From Prochilodus magdalenae (Eukaryota > Chordata > Actinopteri > Characiformes > Prochilodontidae), in contig JAMWET010001352.1 in assembly GCA_024036415.1 (NCBI GenBank), positions 35,001 to 99,000 of the forward strand: DNA of 64,000 nucleotides. The letters run 5' to 3'. Numbering within the stretch: position 1 is the stretch's first letter; the number at the start of each line of letters is the position of its first letter. Below, in pieces: positions 13,560 to 26,007 of this stretch. The translations under genes were made by a program, and so were the position numbers. Under the pieces are notes generated by a model. The model had not been told where the DNA came from and ran no database searches. It saw only the letters and a program-made list of their open reading frames with translations.

Positions 13560-13806
13560 TGGGCTTTTTGTATTGCACTTATAATGTCCTTTGTCAATGT
13601 GTATTGTGTTGCACTTATAATGACCTTTCTCTAGGTACCAGCACTGGCCCCCTGTTCGGGCAGTGTCTGAGCTTGTGGTGAGTTTTAGGCTCTAAACTTC
13701 CTATACTAGCTGGAATATTATCCAACAGAACACTAAGCACGGTTGTAAGTCGCTCTGGATAAGAGCGTCTGCTAAATGCCTTAAATGTAAATGTAAATGT
13801 AAATCT
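13560..13806 (+). mobile_element. LINE/SINE 3' end with (TGTAAA)n tail
   Basis: The right part GTAAGTCGCTCTGGATAAGA followed by GCGTCTGCTAAATGCC ends in TTAAATGTAAATGTAAATGTAAAT, a short tandem tail typical of target-primed retrotransposition. The left part contains two TTGCACTTATAATG-type units (13575 and 13611) as in LINE 3' UTRs. No tRNA-like head is present. It shares only its tail with the 22831-23045 SINE, as expected for a SINE and its LINE partner. Confidence 0.65.
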
Positions 13807-14198
13807 TTAAGGAGGTTCTGATACTGAACATTCTATCTGAGGAAATGTGTGTGTGGTGTTGTTGCTTGACTCCAGTGGATTTTAAAAAACCAAACTATAC
13901 CTTAAAACAAGAAAATGTTAGTCTTTACAACACTCACAAAATTCAGTTCCTATATTATTAATTATAGAGCTACGTACAGAGATACCCCTACCTCACACAC
14001 TACCAATAAAAACACTTCAACAGAGGATGCATGTGTGTAGCCTCGCTCTGGCAGTCTCCTCTATCCCCCGATACTCAGAGCGAGTTTAACGGATCAATAC
14101 ATCCTTAAAGATGGTGCATTTAAATCAGTTTCCGTGTGACAGGCTGAAGAACCGAGGAAATCAAGCTGGAGTTTGGAGTTTTGAGATCCCATCCCTAG

Positions 14199-14220
14199 TT
14201 GTGTGTGTGTGTGTGTGTGT
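14199..14220. repeat. Short (GT)n microsatellite
   Basis: Eleven GT units within intron 3. Confidence 0.95.
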
Positions 14221-15619
14221 ACATGTTTGCTGCTGTATGTGTGTTACACAGTATGTTTGTGCAGAGTTGTGAATGATTTAGAGCTCCAAATGTATCTAAA
14301 CATATAAAAATAATATCATAGGTTTGAATATCATTATCTCTGGGTCGGGTAAATGATTCAGGCTCTACGAGCCCCTCCTGGTTTGAATAGAATTTACCTT
14401 ACATTAGATTTTCTACCTACATTATATCTATATTACCATCAAACATTCTCTGGCAACAATCTGGCATGCTGGAGTCCCCCGCTCGGATTGTTGAGCACTG
14501 ATGACCACAGTCATAAGAAAAAGGATGCAAGGTTAATTACGAAAAGAAAGGGATTCAGTGGAGGGGAATTTAGTGACAGAACATTCATATTCATCATGTT
14601 TGGCCTCAATCATGACTTTACAGACCATTTGCCTGATTTTTATTAGGCCTTGCTTTAATCCAAAGCCCATCAAACACACCGAGACACTTTTACAACTTTC
14701 TATTTATATTCAAACTGGCAATATAACCCACACTAACCTGCACTTTAATGAGCCAAACTGACTTTTAAATTTTGTTTATTTATTAGTTAATATTCAATCA
14801 TTCCTTCCTTCATTCATTTTTATACTGAATTATTTAAATAAGATAAATTAAATAAAATGCTCCACTGAAAGAATAAGCCATGCATAATTATACTACTGGT
14901 TTAAGTTTAGCAGCAGCACTAAAATACAGTGTATGTGTTCTTACATGCCTCTTGTTATTTACATCATACAAACTGCGACACAGATCTGTCAAAATAAAAC
15001 CCATAGTATGGCTGATTGCCAATTTTGTGTCAAAATCTGAGGTTTTCGATTATTCAGATTCATCCAATCCACAACTTTCAGGATAGGTGAGAACAGCTCA
15101 GAGTGTTGATAAAACGCACTGATTGATGAATGAAACCTGAATTTAAACCTAATTTTGGGTGCTTGGTTCTTCATATCATATTTATAATATATGAATTTTT
15201 TAGTTTATTTATATGTGATTAAAATTTGAGCAGTTGTGCAGCTTAAATGGCTCCCGTTACCTGCTAGGCTCTTGCTAGGCAACACATAGTGGAGTGCAGG
15301 TCGGTTTGGTTGTGGATTAGAGTTTGGGCATCTGCCCTGAGTAATGTTTTGGTGGGTATTTGGTAAAGGAAACAACAGGGTTTTGGTGAGGCCGAAAATA
15401 AATTTGACTCTATGGAGTGGGAAGAAGGATGGGAAAGAAAGATAAACAGATGAATGTGAGTTGAACCAACACTGAATTTGTGCCATTTCATTCATTCTTA
15501 ATGACAAAAAAAAATTGTTGCTACACGGAAAGTGTGCATCCGATCATAAAGGTGTGAACAAGCACACCTTTCCTGATCAAACCGGACATTTTGGAGTTGT
15601 AACGATGTCAGTATCTCTA

Positions 15620-15886
<267 letters not shown>

Positions 15887-16913
15887 TTATCACTCGCACA
15901 TAATCAGCAGTGAGCAGTGTTCCAACAACCACAGCACACTGCTCAGGTTTCTTCAGTGCTCAGTTCAGCAGTGTCGGGAGCTGAAATGGGGGTCTTGGAG
16001 GAGAAGAAAGGAGTCAAAACTAGGGGTGAAGGCTGTTTGCGACTAATTTGAAATTGTCCCCAACAAGCTGAGACTTCATGCAAACACAGGGCTTCATTCC
16101 AACCTGAAAACAGTGATCAGGCAAGGCAGGAAAGCTACCACTAAAGAGGCGAAGAATTAATACACCAGAACAATACATCAAAACCAGACGACAGAAATCA
16201 CAGCGCAAAGCTCAAAGCACAAACGCTTATACGCTCACAGCACACAGGTGGCCAGACCCTTCACAAACTGAGGCGGCACACTAAGAGATAATAAAGACAG
16301 AGGCTAATGAGTCCCAAGAGTGCGTGCATGCAGGAAAGGGAGGGCAGAGCCGGTGATCAATAGGCTGATGACACTCTGCACTGAGAAGTGGATGGAGGCG
16401 GAGCTACAGTGATAGATCTTCGAGGATGGCACAGTGTAGCACTGGAGTTCAGTGCTGCCAGAAGAACATTTATATTTTACTTGCTTGGCCACTTCCTGAT
16501 TATATGATATCGCACAACATAACCAAGTGACTTCACTTGGCTTTATGTTGAATGAATAACAGAGGGTTCAGCTTCAGGTAAACTAATGAGCTAAAACCAC
16601 AGCTAATCAGTGTCCAATACTGGATGCTGATAAAGGCTGTGTCTTTAGCATGTGCACGATGAGCCAACATGTTAGTCAGCTCGTAGATCTTGAGTAGTTA
16701 GCTAGGTCTAAAATTATGTCAGGCATTAATGTCTTTAACTTCTTAACAATGCATGCCTCTGGCTCACTCTAGCATTAACATACTTATGTTTCATAGTAGC
16801 AAAGCATAATACTTTAACTTGCTCACAAAATATGAGCAAACATGCCACACGGGAACAGATACATAAAACACTGTTATATGTAACATGTAAAATCTGTTAC
16901 AAAAACATACATA

Positions 16914-17427
16914 CAGGGGTTGGACAATGAAACTGAAACACCTGTCATTTTAGTGTGGGAGGTCTCATGGCTAAATTGGACCAGCCTGGTGGCCAATCTT
17001 CATTAATTGCACATTGCACCAGTAAGAGCAGAGTGTGAAGGTTCAGTTTTGCTCAAAATACTGCAATGCACACAACATTATGGGTGACATACCAGAGTTC
17101 AAAAGAGGACAGATTGTTGGTGCACGTCTTGATGGCGCATCTGTGACCAAGACAGCAAGTCTTTGTGATGTATCAAGAGCCAGGGTATCCAGGGTAATGT
17201 CAGCATACCACCAAGAAGGACGAACCTCCACCAGCATCACGTAGTGACCTGGCCACTATCCTGCAAGAAGAATGGCTTAAAATCCCTCTGACCACTGTGC
17301 AGGACGCAGTATATGTCATTCCCAAGACAAACTGACGCTGTATTGGCCGCAAAAGGAGGCCCTACACCATACTAATAAATGATTGTGGTCTAAAACCAGG
17401 TGTTTCAGTTTCATAGTCCAAGCCCTG
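16914..17427 (+). mobile_element. Internally deleted Tc1/mariner-like transposon
   Basis: A 514-bp element flanked by TA on both sides (16912-16913 and 17428-17429). Its 31-bp terminal inverted repeats begin CAGGGGTTGGACAATGAAAC and match the right end at 29 of 31 positions. The plus-strand frame from about 17035 encodes an N-terminal helix-turn-helix of Tc1-type transposase ([20 protein letters not shown], then [14 protein letters not shown]). After a stop near 17244, the tail retains QEEWLKIPLTTVQ, a Tc1-type C-terminal motif. The catalytic core is missing, so the copy is dead. A second copy in opposite orientation lies at 25697-26007. Confidence 0.92.
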
Positions 17428-17726
17428 TACATCCCAATACACCAATACATAAAACTGTTGTTTGATTGAATGATTTCAGTATTCACATACTGGTACTAGT
17501 GGACCTGTGCATGTCCACAGAACTTTCCTCAGATGACCCACCCTCAACTGGAGCTAATTATCACTTTAGGAGAGGAATCAGCTGCGTTCAAAGAGGGAGA
17601 TAAGGCATGGGACTGACAAAATACCACACCATAATTATACTGCAGCATACTGAGATATACTATAGTATACTGAAACCGTTTCAGGGTGTCCTGTATCTTT
17701 GGTTGTTTTTATGGTTCATGTGAGTC

Positions 17727-17830
17727 TAGGGCTGAAACGATTCCTCACAAAACTCTAATAACAAAAATGACTGATGTGAATTCTTTGGATTACAATTAAG
17801 TTTAATGGACATAACTACGTTATGTACAAC
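17727..17830 (+). mobile_element. hAT-like terminal end, no partner
   Basis: CTAGGGCTGAAACGATTCC resembles hAT 5' termini (TAGGGCTG plus an ACGATT motif). No inverted partner CAGCCCTA was seen within several kilobases, so only one decayed end is supported and the right limit is arbitrary. Confidence 0.4.
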
Positions 17831-18676
17831 CCAACACAAAGAGAGGATCATTATTTGATGGCGCAGATAGCAGAATGAGGAAAGAGAGAGAAAATAGCGA
17901 GCACTGAACAGATACAGACCAGTACAGTGGGTCTACTGTAAGGCTGAACTAGCCTACAGCAGCAGCACTGCATCCACGCTTCAACACCTTAGCAACAAGT
18001 ATCCAGTCTACGCACCCAGTCCACAGTGCAGGCCCGGCACAAGGTAACATGAACAAAAGCATTTAAAGCATTTAGAACAATGTGATTACGAGCTGACATG
18101 AAGGCTAGTAAAGCATGTAGGTTCATTCAAACAGTTGAGACAGAGAGCAAAGGGTTATTACATGCATGCAGTTAGGCTAAAACTCAGGTTGCACAATTTT
18201 TTGCCTAAAGGATGGCTGGACAGATTTTTCCCAGCCTGTTCATTAAAAGCACACATTGAAAACCTTCATCTGAAGGAGCTTTTAAATGGTTCGAATGCTG
18301 ATGAGGGACATTACAACAGTGTGATATCATGTGTGGTACTGAGTTATGCTCTGCGTAGTTTTATATATCTAAACATCTTTTGGTTTAACATATTAAGTTA
18401 TTACAAGCTGAGAAAGACAGCACACTCATTCTGTCCAGTCTGTCTCTGTTCGTGTTTTTGTTGTCTGGGCATTTGTGAGGTAGGCCATATGTTTAGGCAG
18501 AGGCTTTCTGTGAAGTGAAATGACTTCAGCATTGATCAGCAGCAGCTGTGTGGGCACTCAGTGTTTGGAAATGTTCAGAGCACAGAGGGGAGCCAGCTGG
18601 ATCATCTTAACACCACTTCCCCTCTACCAGGAGAGAGCAGAGCCAGAGAAAACCTCTCAGAGTAAGACCCAGTGAC

Positions 18677-18684
18677 GGAGAGAG

Positions 18685-18769
<85 letters not shown>
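18677..18769. repeat. (GA)n microsatellite
   Basis: GA units with CAGA interruptions at 18721 and 18743; the Ser/Leu minus frame is an artefact. Confidence 0.97.
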
Positions 18770-20397
18770 CAATGCAAGAGACAAAAAACAAGTGTCTATT
18801 TATGCTGTTTAATACACTCTTCTATATTAATAATGAATTTATTTCTAAATCCTGTTGCATTGTATATATAAATATATATGTACAGTGTATATATGTATGT
18901 AAATAAAACACCTGTGACTAAACGAACTGACGAACAGTACGCACTGGGCTTTATGGTACATATTCATAGGTATTACCCAAATAGCAGCAACGTGCATATG
19001 AACTCCACCATATCACAAAGGCAGCACACAATGGATTCTATTAAAGTCCTCTACACATGCAAAGTCGGCACAACAGTTGAAGGTGTTTGTCATACTGTAA
19101 AGATTTTTGGAAAAGGTTGCCAAGAAGGACCTCCTCAGCTGCCCTAGTTGAAATGAACACAACAGAGTGTTCAATGCGACGATGTTTTTACTGAAAGAGG
19201 CGTTTTGCTACGGTTTATTGGAGCTATACAAGCCTACATGCCTACAAAAATCAAATATGTGCCATCCCCTATACCTACCTGAGGCCAAAGTTTAACACTG
19301 TACCTCCAGCCCTTTGAGCTTTAAATACAGTTGGGACTGACCATCCATAAAGACAAAGCATCAATACTTTCCCTGTCCTGACACTGAGGTGCGGTACCAA
19401 ACCAAAGCCTCTCTTTGTGATGAATTAAGCCTAGCATCTGTTGAAATATACTGTACTGCACTCACGATCTTACTTCACCTGGCTTGCTTGATTTACATAC
19501 AGTGATTGTCCATTACTTGTTAGCTACTTTAGCCTCATGAACCTGCTCTGTGTTGGTGGTGTGTGTGCACATGCATATGTGTGTATATAATAAATGTGTA
19601 TCTTTTCTGGAGTCTGAAAACCAGACACTTCATCACACATTACCATGTAATGTCTTACATAAACATCAATTCATCTTAATCTATCAACGGTGGAGACCAA
19701 ATAACAGAAAATGACATAGAGCCAAACGTCTGAGGAGATAGCACTCAACTCAAATACAAGACGCATCGACAGCAGAAAGCGTTCAAAAGCCTCAGGCAAG
19801 AAGGAGGAAAAAAAGGAACGAAAAACTAATGAAACTCCAGTCTGCAGTCGAATTCCGTGCCGTGGCAAACAGCCCTGGATCCACAAGCTCCATTTGTATA
19901 TGAGAGATTGGCTGTGGCAGTGGCATCAATATTGCATTAGCGGGCTAGCTGTATGTTTTTTATCTCTCCTCTCTGTATGGGCTTTTTTTTACCTTCTGTC
20001 TGGTTCTGAGGAGCAGAACACACTGACAGAATCAGCTGAGATGTTGCCATGAGAAAGGGAGCCGAGTAGACGATACAGTGAAGAACAAGCTGAAATTCAT
20101 TTCCATATAGCTGATATTCTCAAATACATTACTTTTGTAAAGGCTACAGTAATACAAGGCTCATGCACCGCCCATCCAAAGTTTGGGAATACCTGGCCTG
20201 CTTCTTAATAAAGTGAGGTATCTGAAACCTTGTAATGTAAAGAAGCTCTACACCTTACTGGAAGGGTCTTTTTTCCCATCCTAGGGTCTGTTATTGACGT
20301 GAGTGTGGTTTTATGTATCAAACCCCAGTCATAATGCCCTCTTTCGCCTCATCCAGAATGCAGTCTGGACCGCAATGTGGATTAAACTGTTAAGCCC

Positions 20398-20660
20398 CAA
20401 GGGTGGTACACCATGTCTCCAAAGGGCCTGGGTTTGATTCCCAGCCAGGGCGTCCGGAGTCCTTTCCGTGCAGAGTTTGCTTGCTTATCCTGTGTCTATG
20501 TGGGTTTCCTCCCACAGCCCAAAGACATGCAGTCATATGAATTGGAGGTGCTAAACTGTTCCCTAGCTATGAGTGTGTAAGTGAATGTGTATGTCGGCCC
20601 TGTGATAGATTGGTGGCCTTTCCAGAGTGTTTCCTGCCTGGTGAATGGTGAATGTTGATG
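20398..20660 (+). mobile_element. tRNA-derived SINE with fish-type body
   Basis: The tRNA-like head starts near 20401 (GGTGGTACACCATGTC). A clear RNA polymerase III B box, GGGTTTGATTCCC, lies at 20430-20442. The body carries TGGGTTTCCTCCCACAGCCC and AAAGACATGCAGTCATA. The 3' part includes CCCTGTGATAGATTGGTGGC and ends TTTCCTGCCTGGTGAATG. This head-body-tail order is a common fish SINE arrangement. The body is shared with 7750-8010. Diverged, so presumably inactive. Confidence 0.75.
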
Positions 20661-22830
20661 TGAATGATAAGGAGCTGTGGCTCATTGAAAAAGCAGCCTG
20701 GGCTGAAGCACTCCTTATAACTTCAATATGAATGTGTATGGCCAAGCTGCTGTAGAAGTTGTAGCCTATGGTAACATGATGGTTTAAACAGCTGAATGGA
20801 TGAATGCTGTCATCATAACAATAGGATAACATGTTTGCAATGTGGTATTATTCCTAAAGTAACCCTGTTTCAGTCTAGGAAATGAGATAAGCCATTTGGT
20901 TTTGGCACTGTGCCTTCCCCCAGCACAAGCCTTCCTGTTACTGATTGCATATATACACTTGAATTGCACATTTGTGCTCATACATCTTGTTTTTAGGTGG
21001 TGTTTAGAGCTTTAGTGGGGAATCTGTGCTGCAAGATGAGAGTTCCACAGTGTCCCGACTAACCTGACCCTGATGTTAACTCATGCCTTGTGGAATCAGA
21101 CACCTGAGGGTGGTGACTGAGAGAGGTGCTTGTTGCTGGGAGCCCCCTAGTACCCATTTACCTTTGCCTGTATGTTGTTTTCCATAATATATAATGCAAA
21201 TAATGTAAAACAATAAAATGAAATGATATTAAAATGATAATAAAATGAAGAAGCTTGCTTTTCATGCTCTTTGTTTTATTTCTTTGAACAAATATATCAT
21301 TCTAAGTCATTTTTATTTGCATATATATGCAGACAATTAGTAATAAAATTTAGTGGATCGGTGTCACAATGTCATTAGCATGCTAAAGAAGGCCGTGTTC
21401 CAACTGTGCACGTTTTCTATAAGCCTAATCATTTTTTTTCTATTTATAAACATAAGTCTATGATGTCAGTAGTGCCTATAGTGATGGACCATCCTGTGAA
21501 GGTTATGTACTATTACCATATGATGGCTGATGACATCATAACGAAAACTAAGACTATAGTTATGATTCATTGATGGCTGACTGGAGCATGTTATGAAGCT
21601 CCATCCACCATTCCTTAGTAGAAATTCCCCTCACTCTCCTTCACAAGGTGTTTGTAAAAAGGGAATAACTAAGTGGAAGACGAGGCAAGTAAAAAGCAAG
21701 CTCCTCAGAGTTCTGTCTGAGCTTAATGAGAGGATGGTCTGGCTGCTAAAACATACACCAAGCTAGAGACCCAAGCAGGATTTTCTGTGTGGAGAGTGTT
21801 TAAAGTGTAGCACTTTCTCAGGCTCGGCCTTTGGGTGCTCCAAGCCAGTTCAAGAGTAATTGAACACACATGGGCCGTCGCTTCTGATGAATGTGGGAGC
21901 CAGACATGGAAGCTAAACTATGTTAACTACACGATTAATTCAGAATTCTTTTGGCTACCTTCCATGCTTATCTGCTTTTTATTTTCCATCCTCAAGGCCG
22001 GACCGAGCTCGATTAGACTGTAAAAAAGCTGTTTTTCATAGTCGACTTCAGTTATTTTGCCTTTTGAAGATTTGTGGTTTTTAAGCTAGCGGTGAAATAC
22101 GCTGATAAACCATTAAGTATTTATTTGTTTTTCAGCATTTAATAATGTGCTGTATCATAAGATGACAGCCCAAGCCATTCATTTACAAACAGACAGGTAT
22201 AAACCTCAACAGGTAGTGGCTGGTGCAGGAGTGCATGTTTTATTGATGTTTCTGTCCGAATCCTTCTGTTCATTATTGGATTTACATGGAGGAGTTTATT
22301 CAGGACTAATACTACAATAACGAAGACGCTGCACTGACCAAATGTCCTGCTGAATGTAAAAACAGGCTGTGCACTAAGAACCTCAATGGATTTTTTGGCT
22401 TTGCCCAAACAGATCGAATCTTCCATTACCCCTGAGTGGTCAACCGTGAAGAATTAGAATTGTGCATGTCTCTGACGGTCACGGTGTTCTGTCCTGTACT
22501 CCGCACTTCACCCCCGCTGGCTCTCGACGGAAGACTTCAGAGACCACAGAGCACAAGAACAGGTAGGCCACAAGACAGCAGGTGAGATGTCCTGATCCAG
22601 GTTAAGTGATTCCTATTGGTAAACCATTGGTAAAAACAATCAACCGTAATCCTTTCTTTTGTCTGTTTTACCTGCATGTCCATTACTTATATCAATGCCA
22701 TAGTGTCATACAGAAGGTTTTCCACAGCCTGTCACATGACATGAAAAAAGCCACAAGTAATATTACCAGTGGTGAAGTAGCCCTGGGTAAGATTTAGGAC
22801 ATGCATTCAGGTATTTGAATGAACTAAAAA

Positions 22831-23045
22831 TTTACATTTACGGCATTTAGCTGACGCTCTTATCCAGAGCGACTTACAAGGTTAATCATATTACAGGTAG
22901 GCCGGTGTAGTGTTAGGAGTCTTGCCCAAGGACTCTTATTAGTGTAGCACAGCATAGTCACTTAGACCGGGATTTGAACCCCAGTCTCCCACATGTAGAG
23001 ATGGCACTCTGGGTAGTGGTGTTACCCGCTGAGCTACACCAACCA
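22831..23045 (-). mobile_element. tRNA-derived SINE with LINE-like tail
   Basis: Read on the minus strand, the head TGGTGTAGCTCAGCGGGTAA is an excellent A box (TAGCTCAGCGGG). GGGGTTCAAATCCCG (22968-22982) is an excellent B box. The 3' tail is AAGTCGCTCTGGATAAGAGC followed by a CAGCTAAATGCCGTAAATG-type run. The same tail occurs at 13741-13806. It is one of the best-preserved retroelements here; the overlapping minus-strand open frame is fortuitous. Confidence 0.82.
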
Positions 23046-24203
23046 CAAGTGAACAAAAAAAGATCACAATGAAAAACAATGTAAACAACAAAAGCACATT
23101 TGTAAAGCATTTATAACACTTTATAATACTTGACATATGACTTTGTAACTGTACATATATGTTCATAAATGCACACAATGGCATAAAATGTCAGTGTTCA
23201 TCATTCATAAAATTCACATACGTGCATGTAGCAAATTGTTGATGTCGGAATGTAGGCTGCTGAATGTGTTCAGAGATGTTTTGGAGAATGCATGCTCTAG
23301 AAACAAACTGGCCAATATTTACTGACCATAATTTTTCACATTCAAAAGGTGCTTTACATTACTTTGCTTTTTTAAAGCATGTCTGCCACAGCATAATACA
23401 GTTGGACAGCGCTACACTCTCTATACACTTCTTACATGCAGTTAATCTAAACCAGACATTCTTATTTAAGGCCATGTTACTTTATTTAAAGCCTGTAAGG
23501 AACATTTATAGTGCTTTATAAGTTGTTATGGCCACATACAAAGTCCTTGTCATTTTGAAGGTATGGGAATGTTAGAGAGAACCTTTATGTACCATTATGT
23601 GAATGATTTATATATATTTGTTATCGTTTACATTTTATCATTTTGTGCTAAATAGCTTTATATTGTGTTTATAATATCTTATGTGTACATTTAAGCACAG
23701 TTATAAGGCTTATGTCAAGTAATATTAATCATTATGTATGTGTTGTAGAGATTTATTAATACAATGCATTACAAAAACCTGATTCATAGAGCGCTACCCA
23801 AAACCTTAATTCAGGATATGTGAATATACGTGCATTGTTCAGAGCGTGTCACACTATGCACATACACAAAGTGCTGATTTCTTAAATTCAGTGTGTCTGA
23901 AGTGTTCAGCTGTATTATCTGACAAACACAGGCCCGGTGCTACACCCGGTATCATCAAACCACTCAATATTAAAAGGCCTGGATCACACCCCCCCGCCCC
24001 ACCTCAAAAGAAATGAGATTTACAAAAACAAGCACATGAAGAATATCTCAAACAGGCCCAGAGGAAAGAAAAATGAGAGCATGGTAGATAATCTCTCCTA
24101 AGGCGGACTGAAAGTGGTCAGATGAGGAGAGATTTAGAGGGGTCGTTATATAATCTAGGGCTCACTGTCAACCAGCAGGATGGCTCATTAGCAGTGAGAG
24201 GGC

Positions 24204-24349
<146 letters not shown>

Positions 24350-25696
24350 TCTCTGCCCGGTCTGCCTGAGATTAAAAAGCAAGTCAGCGCCATGCTGTCT
24401 GTCTAACCAGGATAGAAAAAGAAAAACAATAAAAGCCAGGAACGAGGGAGAAGAGGATGAGTAAAAAAAAAAAACAAGTCCAAACCTGATCAAACACAGC
24501 TCAGCACAGAACAACAATGTCTGAAGGCAGTAGACCTTAACATGGGGTGACAGTGAACAGGCTCAACATGCCTGTCAGGACACAGAGAACACCTACCTCT
24601 ACCCTGGGTAGAGTGCTAAACTCCCGGTGCCTGAGGCAGGCCAAAGATTATATATAATTCACAGCAGTACATGCTGTTCTCAAACTCCCGCACATACCTG
24701 CACATATGCCCGTGTGTTTTCAGGCGTGTGTCTGTGGTGATTTAAATACGAACTTATCCCAACTCCTCTTAGCATTCATTGCCTTGAATTATTCAGACAG
24801 GAGTAGCTACACATGGGGAGGTCGTCAGTGTCACTGTTTCTCAGTGATTTCCAGTGATCCCATCCGAATCTGAATATGTAAGCACAGCAGGGAGTGGAGA
24901 ACTTTGATTTTGCATAGAGCTCAGAGAGGCTTCGTAGAAAATGCTGGTGGTCTCTCTCACTCCAAAACCATCCCATCACTGCTGTTTATATGCACACTGA
25001 AATGTCAGTAGCCAAGCCTGGCCTTGGATACCCAGCTTCCTGCACATCTAGTTGCAGACAATATCTACCACACCTGCTCCATCTTAACGTCTTTAGAAGT
25101 TCTTGATTGGCTGGATCAGAAGGAAGGGTATGTTAGATGATCCTCAGGAAGAGCGTTGGTGAGTTGGCAAAAGTATCTTGGCGAGCAAAGTTGTATTGTA
25201 TACAGTTGATATCTCTTAATCTCCTCATTCGGAAATTGCTCTCATGTCATTTTAAGACTTTTGTAAAGTGAGCTTCACAATATTGGCAGGTAGTCTGGAG
25301 GGTTTCAAACACATTACTTCAAACCCTTCAAATTTGCCATACTAAAATCACAAACGTCTGGAAAGGGAAAATGGACATTGATTCATCTTAAAATGAGCAT
25401 ACAGCAAATGAGCATAAATCAAAATCTATCAGCAAGAAGCAAAAGATATTTCAACTGGATATAGGATAATTATGCTCGCCAAGATATGATTTTTTGCAGT
25501 GCAATGATTTACGCAGTGCGGCAGAGTGACTGCTAAAGCTCGCAGGCGATGGCTATTCATACGCTGTAGTGCTGTTCAGTAGGCCTCTGCTGGAAGTTCT
25601 TACCCAACAATGTTCTACAGATATTCCACACAATAGACGGTGTTATGAATATTGCTGCATGGATGATAATGAAGATGTTGTCAAAAGCTGACATAA

Positions 25697-26007
25697 TGCT
25701 GACATTACCCTGGATACTGTGGCTCTTGATACATCACAAAGACTTGCTGTCTTGGTCACAGATGCGCCAGCAAGACGTGCACCAACAATCTGTCCTCTTT
25801 TGAACTCTGGTATGTCACCCATAATGTTGTGTGCATTGCAGTATTTTGAGCAGAACTGTGCTCTTACCTGCTAACTGAACCTTCACACTCTGCTCTTACT
25901 GGTGCAATGTGCAATTAATGAAGATTGGCCACAAGGCTGGTCCAATTTAGCCATGAGACCTCCCACACTAAAATGACAGGTGTTTCAGTTTCATTGTCCA
26001 ACTCCTG
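25697..26007 (-). mobile_element. Truncated Tc1/mariner-like transposon, inverted copy
   Basis: The 5' part of the same family as the 16914-17427 element, in opposite orientation. Its terminal inverted repeat occupies 25977-26007 and abuts TA at 26008-26009. The transposase start and helix-turn-helix region are preserved almost base for base through the GTATCCAGGGTAATGTCAGC stretch, where homology stops. No distal inverted repeat is seen, so the element is 3'-truncated. It carries extra bases relative to the other copy near 25860-25880. Confidence 0.88.

Noticed and set aside
22960..23045. Functional tRNA gene on the minus strand
   Set aside because: Good A and B boxes, but no complete cloverleaf and a LINE-type tail follows; it is a SINE.
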